Both the position numbers and the translations under genes were made by a program. A DNA stretch of 40,581 nt, taken from positions 1-40,581 of the forward strand of contig CAIQBN010000551.1 of the NCBI GenBank assembly GCA_903870065.1, given 5' to 3'. The notes below the pieces were generated by a model that did no database searches, was not told where the DNA came from, and saw nothing but the letters and a program-made list of their open reading frames with translations. The number at the start of each line of letters is the position of its first letter. Position 1 is the stretch's first letter. Positions 14,641 through 23,097 of this stretch are shown here, piece after piece. This stretch comes from an uncultured beta proteobacterium. Its GTDB lineage: Bacteria; Pseudomonadota; Gammaproteobacteria; Burkholderiales; Burkholderiaceae_C.

Positions 14641-16419
14641 TCAAGGGCCGCCTCGCAAGGTCTGCTTGGGCACTGTGCCAATGCGGGACACCTTGCCTTT
14701 GCTCAACATGTCTTCTGCGGTGCGCCCATAGCCGACAAAAATTTCAGTGCCGCGCAGCGTGCTTAAGTCGCCGCCTCCCAGAATGGGAATGGTCGTCTCG
14801 GCCAGGATGCCGGTGTAATAGGCCGGCAATGCACCGCCGCTCCACCACTGAAAACCCGCCGGTGTTTGAAACACCCAGTTGCCTGCAGGCAAGCGTGCGC
14901 CAACAAAAACCGAACCGGTTTGACCGGCATCCTCACCAGACGGTATGACCCGGGCACTGAGGCGCAGGTTAGCTGCGCTGCCAGCATCGACCCCACTGAT
15001 GCTTCCCGCGCGGCGCCCAGGCAGGATACTGGCAGACGAGGTGGTGGATGCCGCGCCTGCGCTGCCAGCTTCATACCGGCAATCGGTGCTGCCGTCGTGC
15101 CATTCAAAGCCATAGCCCAGACGGGCAATATTGCACAGTGCGGCAATTCGATCCGCTGCAGCTCCCTGTGCCACGGCACGTCCCACCAGTGCAACCACCG
15201 CTTCCACATCTCCGGCAGTCGGAAACCCGGTGCGCGCTGTGACAGTCTGGATATCGGCATAACCGGTCAGGGTTCGCCACTGACCAATTTCCTGCAGGGC
15301 AATACGGATGGAGTCACTGGAGCGTTCGGGCAAGGGATCCTGCCCGCTTTCAGGATAGTGAAACATGGCATGGGCCACCGTGCCGCAAATGTCCGGGTAG
15401 TAGAGGTAAAAGTCTGCCTGGGTGGTCGGACTACCCTCACCCGCCCAGGTGGTAGCAATCGCAGCGCCTTCCGAGCAGTGATAATGCGAAAGCCGGTCAC
15501 CCAGCGCGTGCAGATAAATACCCAGGGACTCAATGCTGCCCGCCTTGGCAGAATAACTGCGGTCATAACAGCTGTTGCGATCCGTGCAATCACTGGTCAC
15601 GGTGTCACTGCGTTTAACCCGTTGCCACTCCACCGGCGTGGGCTTCCTGGATCGAATATCCACAAGATCGTGAGGACCAGCCAGGATGGGCAGATCCCAA
15701 TAGAGGGTTTTTGGCGCGGTGTTGTCAAAGCAAAGACCCGTTGCGTCTTCACCTTGCGTCAACCCAAACTCGCAAAGCTCATTTTGCTGACGAAAAGCCC
15801 AAGCGCGCAAATGGTTGAGCGGCCGCTCCGACACAGGATACGGGGAGGCAGAAGACGCAGCAGCGTTGTATGTCAAAACGGACTCAGTGGCACTACCCGA
15901 GCCGCGATACCAGGGGACAAAATGCAGCCAGTGACCGTTGGTGAGAAAGTTGGTTCGGCGCACGCCCTGAATATCGTCTGATGCAAAAGTGACGTTCTGC
16001 CCTGACGTGTCGTAGTGGCTGTATTGCCCCAAGTCTGTCGCCTCATCGTAAACCGCCAACTTGCGCGCATCGGAAAAGCTCAGGCCCTGAAGTCGCGCCA
16101 GCAAATACACCGCATCAAAGTGCAGGCTGTTGCGCGCATGCAAGCCTTCCAGAACGGCTGCATCGACATAGGTAGCAGCGCCGGTAATGACACAGGCACC
16201 CGCCGATGCGCCACCGTCAGGCTGATCCTTGCACTGCATGTCCCAACAGTTGAAAGGCTTAGGCACAATAGGTCCAGATTGGGACTTCGGCGTCACATAG
16301 CTCCAGCACAGGTCTTCTGAAAATCCAAAGCATGTGCTGGCGACCAGCGCCAAGCTTGCAGATGTCACACGGCGCATCGCGCGCCAACGCATGTCGAATA
16401 GGGAAATGCCTGCGAGCAT
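14641..16419 (-). CDS. Large secreted protein with zinc-dependent phospholipase C-like His/Asp pattern
   Basis: 592 residues from ATG 16419, fixed by AAGGAGG 8 bp upstream; the signal peptide is residues 1-32 with a long N-region (hydrophobic SASLALVASTCFG). HFDAVYLLARLQGLSFSDARKLA at 100-122 (one broken run of that motif is HFDAVYLLARL), YDEATD at 124-129, HALGDRLSHYHC at 304-315 and AHAMFHYP at 349-356 give several His and Asp in the order seen in zinc-dependent phospholipase C / S1-P1 nuclease-like helical proteins. Many Cys (over a dozen) suggest disulfides. The C-terminal 90 residues (GSVFVGARLPAGNWVF, WWSGGALPAYYTG, GTEIFVGYG) form a small module I recall from other Burkholderiales secreted proteins. 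Hydrolase activity is inferred from pattern only. It is followed downstream by a repeat and upstream by a small membrane protein on the same strand. Confidence 0.8.
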   Translation of the reverse strand: MLAGISLFDMRWRAMRRVTSASLALVASTCFGFSEDLCWSYVTPKSQSGPIVPKPFNCWDMQCKDQPDGGASAGACVITGAATYVDAAVLEGLHARNSLHFDAVYLLARLQGLSFSDARKLAVYDEATDLGQYSHYDTSGQNVTFASDDIQGVRRTNFLTNGHWLHFVPWYRGSGSATESVLTYNAAASSASPYPVSERPLNHLRAWAFRQQNELCEFGLTQGEDATGLCFDNTAPKTLYWDLPILAGPHDLVDIRSRKPTPVEWQRVKRSDTVTSDCTDRNSCYDRSYSAKAGSIESLGIYLHALGDRLSHYHCSEGAAIATTWAGEGSPTTQADFYLYYPDICGTVAHAMFHYPESGQDPLPERSSDSIRIALQEIGQWRTLTGYADIQTVTARTGFPTAGDVEAVVALVGRAVAQGAAADRIAALCNIARLGYGFEWHDGSTDCRYEAGSAGAASTTSSASILPGRRAGSISGVDAGSAANLRLSARVIPSGEDAGQTGSVFVGARLPAGNWVFQTPAGFQWWSGGALPAYYTGILAETTIPILGGGDLSTLRGTEIFVGYGRTAEDMLSKGKVSRIGTVPKQTLRGGP

Positions 16420-16501
16420 GGTTAGATCCTCCTTCTGCTAAACACAAACTGGGCGGCGGAAATCGCGGAGGCAGCGCGACCGCCTCACATGCGACATTAC
16501 G

Positions 16502-16837
16502 TCAAAAACGGCCCGCTTCGTCACAATCGGGGCCTTTTGGACACACCACCCAACGCACACGCCCTGCGCGCATGCCGTCACCGCCATCGATTTGGCGGTC
16601 ACGCTCTTCGCACTCGGTAATCTTGACATTGCGTTTTGACTCTGCCGCGCGGTGCAATAAGTAGGTGCCAGTGAAATCCTTCACATCTGCGACTACGACG
16701 CAATATGCACGCTCGGTTCGTGCAAATGGGTTCATGGCCCAAATCAGCGGACCAACGATGGCCAGCACCAGGACGGTGCCCAACAGCGCCAACGCGCCCT
16801 TGATCAATTTTGCAGCCACACCCATCAGCTTCGACAT
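16502..16837 (-). CDS. Small single-pass membrane protein, unknown
   Basis: 111 residues from ATG 16837, supported by GAGGA 7 bp upstream; the frame is open further upstream but that part looks like non-coding shadow. One membrane helix spans about 13-33 (LALLGTVLVLAIVGPLIWAM). The rest, about 75 residues, is polar with four Cys (AYCVVV, KITECEERDRQIDGGDG, VVCPKGPDCDEAGRF) and may lie outside the cytoplasm with disulfides. It is 82 bp upstream of the large secreted protein on the same strand and is probably co-transcribed. The 293 bp between it and the efflux operon hold the divergent promoters, but no clear -35/-10 pair was found there. Confidence 0.65.
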   Translation of the reverse strand: MSKLMGVAAKLIKGALALLGTVLVLAIVGPLIWAMNPFARTERAYCVVVADVKDFTGTYLLHRAAESKRNVKITECEERDRQIDGGDGMRAGRVRWVVCPKGPDCDEAGRF

Positions 16838-17130
16838 CCGACAGTCCTCACCAAAAATCGCCCATCTGCCCACGCCTTCAAATCGTCGACACCCCAGCAC
16901 CGCCACACACTCAGGCCTCGGGGCAACCCCACCATTCGGCCCACGACAGATTTGATCTATGGGCTCTAGAATGAAGCATACATGACACGCGTTGGCTTCA
17001 CCCAGAGCATCCCTACCCGCCCTCTGCAGACCAGAGCAGCGCCTAACCGTCAGCGCCAACCAGTATTTTTCGACCCGCTTGTACGCTCTTAGTCCTACGA
17101 GCGCCGCCAATTCAATAATGAGGATTCTTC

Positions 17131-18408
17131 ATGCATCTACATGACCACACTGCAAGCCCGAAGTGCGTGCCAGCCCCCCATCGGCGCACATTTTGCCAGG
17201 CAGTTCCCATGCTGATCTTGCCATTCGCCATGCTGCTGGCGGGCTGCAGCCCCAAGGACGGCACGCCGACGGCGCCATCAGCAAGCGCTCCACCGCCCGC
17301 CGCGGTCGGAGTGATTACAGTCGCCAGTGAAACGGTGGCGTTGCAATCGGAATTGCCGGGGCGGGTGAGTCCGGTTCGGGTTGCCCAAGTGCGCGCCCGG
17401 GTAAACGGTGTGGTACTCAAACGTCTATTTCGCGAAGGTAGTGAAGTGAAAGCGGGCGAACTGCTGTTTCAAATCGATCCGGCACCCTACCGCGCGGCGC
17501 TCGATAGCGCACAAGCCGGTTTGGCCAAGGGCCAAGCCAATTTGGCACAAGCGGCTGCACAGATTGAACGCTATAAGCCACTGGTTGAGGCAAATGCGGT
17601 GAGTAAACAGGAATACCTGACCCTGGTCACGACCCACAAGCAGGCCGAAGCCGATGTAGCCTCCGCCAAGGCGGCGGTCCAGGTTGCACAAATTAACCTC
17701 GACTATGCCAACGTGAGTGCTCCGATCGCCGGCCGCATCGGCCAGTCCCTGGTGACTGAGGGTGCGTTGGTCAGCCAGGCAGAGGCGACACAGTTGGCGG
17801 TGATCCAGCAAACCACGACGGTCTTTGTGAACTTTACCCAGTCCAGCGCGGATGTGCTGCGCCTGCGCAAGGCAATTGCCGCGAAACAACTGCGTAGCGC
17901 TGGTGACGCAACCGTGGCAGTGCGCGTGGTGCTGGAAGACGGCAGCGAGTTGCCCCGCGCGGGCAAACTGCTGTTTTCTGACCTGACCGTGGACGCCACC
18001 TCCGGTCAAATCACGATGCGCGCCGAGGTGCCCAATGCCGACGGACTGCTGCTGCCCGGCCAATATGTGCGCGTGCGCCTGTCGCAAGCCGAGCTGCCCG
18101 CGGGCGTGCTGCTGCCCCAACAGGCCGTGACCCGGACCGGAACGGGCGACACAGTGCTGGTGATTGGACCCGAGAGCAAACCCATGCAGCGACCGGTAAA
18201 AGTTGGCAGCGCCCAGGGCAACCAGTGGCTCATTCTCGACGGGCTCAAGCCAGGTGAGCAAGTGATCGTGGACGGTTTCCAGAAAATGATGGTGCCCGGC
18301 GCACCGGTCAAGCCGGTGCCATGGAAGGCCGGAGCGCCAGCATCGGCACCCAACCATGGCGCATCAGGCCCTGCAGCGCCCTCCCCCTCGGCCGCGGCCA
18401 GCAAATAA
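17131..18408 (+). CDS. RND efflux periplasmic adaptor lipoprotein (AcrA/MexA family)
   Basis: 425 residues from ATG 17131 (GAGGA 6 bp upstream). A long N-region precedes the lipobox LLAGC, so the protein is probably lipid-anchored to the inner membrane. The order is that of the HlyD/AcrA family: PGRVSPVRVAQVRARVNG (half-lipoyl), a coiled-coil hairpin (residues about 115-190, AQAGLAKGQANLAQAAAQ), second half-lipoyl (SAPIAGRIGQSLVTEG), beta-barrel (LFSDLTVDATSGQITMR) and membrane-proximal domain (VLLPQQAVTRTGTG). It bridges the inner-membrane pump and the outer-membrane channel encoded next. Ends in an Ala/Pro/Ser tail. It starts the operon; no regulator gene is beside it. Confidence 0.95.
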   Translation: MHLHDHTASPKCVPAPHRRTFCQAVPMLILPFAMLLAGCSPKDGTPTAPSASAPPPAAVGVITVASETVALQSELPGRVSPVRVAQVRARVNGVVLKRLFREGSEVKAGELLFQIDPAPYRAALDSAQAGLAKGQANLAQAAAQIERYKPLVEANAVSKQEYLTLVTTHKQAEADVASAKAAVQVAQINLDYANVSAPIAGRIGQSLVTEGALVSQAEATQLAVIQQTTTVFVNFTQSSADVLRLRKAIAAKQLRSAGDATVAVRVVLEDGSELPRAGKLLFSDLTVDATSGQITMRAEVPNADGLLLPGQYVRVRLSQAELPAGVLLPQQAVTRTGTGDTVLVIGPESKPMQRPVKVGSAQGNQWLILDGLKPGEQVIVDGFQKMMVPGAPVKPVPWKAGAPASAPNHGASGPAAPSPSAAASK

Positions 18409-18419
18409 GGCGGTCACAA

Positions 18420-21400
18420 ATGGCCCAGTTCTTCATTAACCGCCCCATCTTCGCATGGGTCATAGCGCTGTTCATTGTGGTGATGGGCGGCGTTGCCGTG
18501 ACCCAACTGCCGATCGCGCAATACCCGCCGGTGGCGCCACCTTCGATCGTCATCACCGCCGGCTATCCAGGAGCTTCGGCACAAATTCTGGAGGACAGTG
18601 TTCTCAGTGTGATCGAGCGTGAAATGAATGGCTCGCCGGGCATGATCTACATGGAATCGGTAGCGCAGGCCAACGGCACTGGCACCATTACCGTCAGTTT
18701 CGAGCCCGGCACCAGCCCTGACCTGGCACAGGTTGACGTGCAAAACCGCCTCTCGCGTGCAACCCCGCGGCTGCCCGCAGCGGTCACCCAGCAAGGTGTG
18801 CGGGTTGACAAGGCACGCTCCAACTTCTTGCTGTTCACAATGCTGTCCAGCGACAACCCCAATATCGACATCGTGGCCCTGGGCGACTACGCGTCACGCA
18901 ACGTTTTGCCTGAAATCCAGCGCCTGCCCGGAATCGGCCAGGCCCAGTTGTTTGGCACCGAGCGCGCCATGCGGATATGGGTTGATCCGGCCAAGCTCAC
19001 AGGCTTCAACCTTTCGGCAAGTGAGGTGAACAACGCAATCCGCTCGCAAAATGCGCAGGTGTCATCGGGCACGATCGGCGAACTGCCCAACATCATCGGA
19101 CAGTCGGTTTCTGCCACGGTCGTAGTCAACGGCCAGTTAACCAACGCCAAGCAGTTCGGTGACATCGTGCTGCGCGCAAATCCCGACGGATCGGCTGTAC
19201 GCCTGAAGGATGTTGCGCGAATTGAACTCGGCGCCCAGACCTATGCCACATCCGCTCGTCTTAACGGCAAACCGGCCGCGGGTATTGGTGTGCAGTTGTC
19301 TCCCAGCGGCAACGCATTGTCTGCCGCCAAGGCCATTCGCGACCGAATGACCGAGCTGCAGGTCTACTTTCCCCCAGGTGTGAAGTGGACGATCCCCTAT
19401 GACGCGTCACGCTTCGTCAAGATTTCAATTTCACAAGTCGCAGAGACACTGGTCATCGCAGTCATTCTGGTGTTTCTGGTGATGTTTTTGTTTTTGCAGA
19501 ACTTTCGCTACACCATCATTCCGACGATCGTGGTTCCGGTGGCACTGCTGGGCACCTTCGCGATGTTGCAAGCACTGGGCTTCTCGATCAACGTGCTGAC
19601 CATGTTTGGCATGGTTCTGGTGATCGGAATCGTGGTGGACGATGCCATCGTGGTGGTGGAAAACGTGGAACGCATCATGAGCGAGGAGGGTCTAGCGCCG
19701 CTGCAAGCCACACGCAAGGCCATGGGCCAGATATCGGGTGCCATCATCGGTGTGACCGTGGTGCTGATTGCCGTGTTTGTTCCGCTGGCCTTCTTCAAGG
19801 GTTCAGTCGGTAACATCTACCGGCAGTTTGCCGCAGTGATGGTGTGTTCTATTTCGTTCTCGGCTTTCATGGCCTTGTCACTGACGCCGGCCTTGTGCGC
19901 CACTTTGCTCAAGCAGGTGCAGGCCGGTCATCACCATGCCAAGAGCGGCTTTTTCGGCTGGTTCAATCGAGGGTTCTCCAGCACTGCCAAAAACTATGAA
20001 AGTCTGGTGGCCCGCATCCTCAAGCGCGCTGGCCGCTACCTGATCCTGTACATCGCGATCATCGCTGCTGTGGCCGTGATGTACACCCGTTTGCCGACCT
20101 CGTTTTTGCCCAATGAAGACCAGGGCACCATGTTGATCAACATGCAACTGCCACCGGGTGCAACCCGTGAGCGCACACAGAACGTCATTGAACAGGTCGA
20201 GGCTTTTATCCTCAAGCAACCCGAAGTCCAAAGCATGGTAGGTGTGATGGGCTTTAGCTTCTCGGGCCAGGGGCAAAATGCGGCGTTCGGGTTTGTTACG
20301 CTCAAGGACTGGGCCGACCGCCCGGGGACCGAGCATTCCGCACAGGCTTTGGCCGCGCGCGCTTTTGGTGGCCTGGCCGGTATCCGCGATGCATTTATCC
20401 TGCCCTTGAGTCCGCCGGCGATTCCGGAACTGGGTACGGCGACCGGCTTTACTTTCCGGTTGCAGGACCGCGCAGGCAAGGGGCATGATGCACTGGTGGC
20501 TGCACGCAACCAGCTGCTGGGACTGGCCACCAAAAGCAAGATGCTGACCCAGGTGCGCCCGGACGGACTGGAAGATGCACCGCAACTGCAAATCGATATT
20601 GACCGGGACAAAGCCAGCGCCCTGTCGGTGAGCTTTGATTCCATCAACAGCACCATCTCGACCGCATTGGGCTCGGCCTATATCAACGACTTCCCCAACC
20701 AGGGCCGTTTGCAACGGGTTGTGGTGCAGGCCGATGCCACCGCCCGCATGCAGCCCGATGACATTTTGAAACTGACGGCCGCCAATGCGCGAGGCTTGCC
20801 GGTCCCGCTGTCGGCCTTTGCCAGTACACGCTGGATCAAGGGCGCGATGCAAACCATACGTTACAACGGTTATCCTGCCATGCGCATCGGCGGCCAGGCG
20901 GCTGCAGGCTTCAGCACCGGCGATGCAATGGACGAGATGGAGCGCTTGGCCGCCCAATTGCCCCAGGGCTTCGCGTATGAATGGACTGGCATTTCCCGCG
21001 AGGAAAAGCTGGCTGGTTCACAGGCCATGGCCCTTTACGGCTTTGCCATACTGGCTGTATTCCTGTGCCTGGCGGCCCTGTATGAGAGCTGGTCGATCCC
21101 GTTATCCGTTATTCTGGTGGTTCCGGTGGGTGTGTTGGGTGTATTGCTCGCCACCGTGTTGCGTGGCTATGCCAACGATGTGTACTTTCAGGTCGGCCTG
21201 ATCACCATCATCGGTTTGTCGGCAAAAAATGCCATTTTGATTGTTGAGTTTGCCAAAGACCTGCAAGCCCAGGGCAAAAGCCCGATTGCGGCTGCGCTGG
21301 CTGCGGCGCACATGCGTTTTCGCCCCATCCTGATGACGTCCATGGCCTTCATGCTGGGCGTTCTGCCGCTGGCTATTTCCAGCGGTGCCGGCTCGGCAAG

Positions 21401-21575
21401 TCAGCGCGCCATTGGCACCGGGGTCATTGGTGGCAGTCTGGTGGGCACTATCCTTGCCGTCTTCTTTGTCCCGATCTTTTTTGTGGTAGTGCGCTCAATC
21501 TTCAAGGGCAGCGAGCGCCAGCACCAGTTTGACATGGAGCACGGTCATCAAATCGGAGTAGACAGCCATGAATAA
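18420..21575 (+). CDS. RND efflux transporter, HAE1 family (AcrB/MexB type)
   Basis: 1051 residues, the usual length for hydrophobe/amphiphile efflux-1 pumps. The typical start MAQFFINRPIFAWVIALF opens helix 1. Large periplasmic loops follow helices 1 and 7; helix 4 carries the proton-relay aspartates in GIVVDDAIVVVENVERIM, and LPTSFLPNEDQG and GLSAKNAILIVEFAKD are family marks. It exports drugs, detergents or other amphiphilic compounds from the periplasm and inner membrane using the proton gradient, as a trimer with the adaptor before it and the channel after it. It starts 11 bp after the adaptor stop (AAGGCGG ribosome site) and overlaps the outer-membrane gene by 8 bp. Substrate range cannot be predicted. 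Confidence 0.97.
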   Translation: MAQFFINRPIFAWVIALFIVVMGGVAVTQLPIAQYPPVAPPSIVITAGYPGASAQILEDSVLSVIEREMNGSPGMIYMESVAQANGTGTITVSFEPGTSPDLAQVDVQNRLSRATPRLPAAVTQQGVRVDKARSNFLLFTMLSSDNPNIDIVALGDYASRNVLPEIQRLPGIGQAQLFGTERAMRIWVDPAKLTGFNLSASEVNNAIRSQNAQVSSGTIGELPNIIGQSVSATVVVNGQLTNAKQFGDIVLRANPDGSAVRLKDVARIELGAQTYATSARLNGKPAAGIGVQLSPSGNALSAAKAIRDRMTELQVYFPPGVKWTIPYDASRFVKISISQVAETLVIAVILVFLVMFLFLQNFRYTIIPTIVVPVALLGTFAMLQALGFSINVLTMFGMVLVIGIVVDDAIVVVENVERIMSEEGLAPLQATRKAMGQISGAIIGVTVVLIAVFVPLAFFKGSVGNIYRQFAAVMVCSISFSAFMALSLTPALCATLLKQVQAGHHHAKSGFFGWFNRGFSSTAKNYESLVARILKRAGRYLILYIAIIAAVAVMYTRLPTSFLPNEDQGTMLINMQLPPGATRERTQNVIEQVEAFILKQPEVQSMVGVMGFSFSGQGQNAAFGFVTLKDWADRPGTEHSAQALAARAFGGLAGIRDAFILPLSPPAIPELGTATGFTFRLQDRAGKGHDALVAARNQLLGLATKSKMLTQVRPDGLEDAPQLQIDIDRDKASALSVSFDSINSTISTALGSAYINDFPNQGRLQRVVVQADATARMQPDDILKLTAANARGLPVPLSAFASTRWIKGAMQTIRYNGYPAMRIGGQAAAGFSTGDAMDEMERLAAQLPQGFAYEWTGISREEKLAGSQAMALYGFAILAVFLCLAALYESWSIPLSVILVVPVGVLGVLLATVLRGYANDVYFQVGLITIIGLSAKNAILIVEFAKDLQAQGKSPIAAALAAAHMRFRPILMTSMAFMLGVLPLAISSGAGSASQRAIGTGVIGGSLVGTILAVFFVPIFFVVVRSIFKGSERQHQFDMEHGHQIGVDSHE

Positions 21576-22986
21576 GCGCTCCATGCAATCCAAGCACATG
21601 CCCTGTGCACTGGCCGGCCTGGCGATGGCGATATTGTCCCTGGCAGGCTGCAGTTTCATCCCCGCCTACGAGCGCCCTGCCGCACCCGTTGCCGACTCGT
21701 TTAGCCCAGCCTTGCACAGCGTAGCCACCATCGAACATGCCGCCACCATGGCTGCAGATCTGCCATGGCAGGACTTTTTTAAGGATGCGCGCCTGAAGCG
21801 CCTGATTGAACTGTCGCTGCAGAACAACCGCGATTTGCGCGTTGCCGTTCTCGCGATTGAGCAAACCCGCGCACAGCTGCAGCTGCGCCGCGCCGATGAA
21901 CTGCCCACCGTCAACGCCGGTTTTACCGGCACCCGTGGCCCGGCCAGTTCGGGGGCGATTGCCAGCACCTACACTGCGGGCCTGAGCGTAACCGCCTATG
22001 AGCTCGATTTCTTTGGCCGGGTCCGTGCACTCAGCCAGGCGGCCCAGGCCCAACTGCTGGGCTCGCAAGAGGCGCGCAAGACAGTGCAGATCAGCCTGAT
22101 TGCGTCGGTCGCCACCACTTACCTCAATTTGCTGGCAGACGATGAGCTGCTGCGGGTGGCGCGCGAGGCGCTGGCCACGCGCCAGGAGTCTTTGCGCCTG
22201 ACACAACTCAAGTTCGACAATGAAGTCGCCTCCAGGTTGGACCTGAGCCAGGCGCAGTCCTTGCTGGAAGGTGCAAAGCTTGCGTTGGCGCAGAGCACAC
22301 GACAACGCGCGCAGGACGAGAACGCGTTGGTGCTCCTGCTGGGCCAGCCCTTACCAAAAGACTTGCCCAGCGGTTTGCCTATCACCGGCCAGGGCCTCTT
22401 ACCGGAGCTGGCCGCGGGCATACCGTCCGAACTCTTGATGCGCCGGCCTGACATTCGCCAGGCTGAACAACAATTGCTGGCCAGCAACGCCAACATGGGT
22501 GCGGCGCGTGCTGCATTCTTCCCGCGCATCACACTGACCGGCAGCGCCGGAGTGGTCAGCAGTGATCTCGACGCCCTGTTCAGCAACGGCACTACCGCCT
22601 GGACTTTTGTGCCGCAGTTGCTGCTGCCCATCTTTGACTATGGGCGCAACCAGGCCAACGTGGAGGCCGCCCAGGTCGCCCGCGACATTGCTGTGGCCCA
22701 GTATGAAAAAGCCATTCAAACCGGCTTTCGCGAAGTGGCCGATGCCCTGGCTGGCCGCGCCACACTGGGCGAGCAGCTGCGAGCGCAGAACGCGCAACTG
22801 GCCGCCGAGCAAACCCGTATGCAGTTGACCGACCTGCGTTTCAAGCATGGGGCAGCCAATGCCTTTGATGTGCTGGATGCCCAGCGCTCGCTGTTTGCCG
22901 CGCAGCAAGCCGCCGCCTTGGTGCAGGCGCAGCAGGTGCAGAACCTGGTGACGCTGTACAAGGTGCTGGGGGGTGGCTGGCAGTAA
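21568..22986 (+). CDS. Outer-membrane efflux lipoprotein (NodT/OprM family)
   Basis: 472 residues with signal peptide and lipobox LAGC (Cys28), then CSFIPAYERPAAP, standard for the NodT subfamily of TolC-like channels. Two repeats of long helices and paired strands are visible: LIELSLQNNRDLRVAVL, then YELDFFGRVRALSQAA in the first and RRPDIRQAEQQLLASNANMGAARAAFFPRI (quoted in part as RRPDIRQAEQQL) and PIFDYGRNQANVEAA in the second. It forms the trimeric outer-membrane duct of the pump. Overlaps the pump gene by 8 bp, with GGAG upstream of the ATG. The operon ends here and an intergenic repeat lies between it and the convergent parC. Confidence 0.95.
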   Translation: MNKRSMQSKHMPCALAGLAMAILSLAGCSFIPAYERPAAPVADSFSPALHSVATIEHAATMAADLPWQDFFKDARLKRLIELSLQNNRDLRVAVLAIEQTRAQLQLRRADELPTVNAGFTGTRGPASSGAIASTYTAGLSVTAYELDFFGRVRALSQAAQAQLLGSQEARKTVQISLIASVATTYLNLLADDELLRVAREALATRQESLRLTQLKFDNEVASRLDLSQAQSLLEGAKLALAQSTRQRAQDENALVLLLGQPLPKDLPSGLPITGQGLLPELAAGIPSELLMRRPDIRQAEQQLLASNANMGAARAAFFPRITLTGSAGVVSSDLDALFSNGTTAWTFVPQLLLPIFDYGRNQANVEAAQVARDIAVAQYEKAIQTGFREVADALAGRATLGEQLRAQNAQLAAEQTRMQLTDLRFKHGAANAFDVLDAQRSLFAAQQAAALVQAQQVQNLVTLYKVLGGGWQ

Positions 22987-23021
22987 CAAGCGCTGTGCGG
23001 GGTTGTGCCCGCCGCGCAAAC

Positions 23022-23074
23022 AACTGCTATGGAAATAGTAGCTGCTTGCGCTTATTACACGAGGGCTAGAGCAC
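23022..23074 (+). repeat. Intergenic repeat, copy 2 of 4
   Basis: Reads CTGCTATGGAAATAGTAGC, then GCTTGCGCTTATTACACGAG and GGCTAGAGC. The GCTA...TAGC arms can pair, and the ACGAGGGCTAGAGC end matches copies at 14553, 26318 and 35091 and a motif I remember from Comamonadaceae intergenic regions. It lies between the convergent efflux operon and parC. Confidence 0.7.
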
Positions 23075-23097
23075 TATTCCGCCAATACAATCTGGAT

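Noticed and set aside
14866-15981. 371-residue plus-strand frame opposite the secreted protein
   Set aside because: The minus frame has an AAGGAGG ribosome site, signal peptide and conserved-looking motifs; this one has none of them.
19878-20957. 359-residue minus-strand frame opposite the RND pump
   Set aside because: Antisense shadow of a pump gene with all its motifs on the plus strand.
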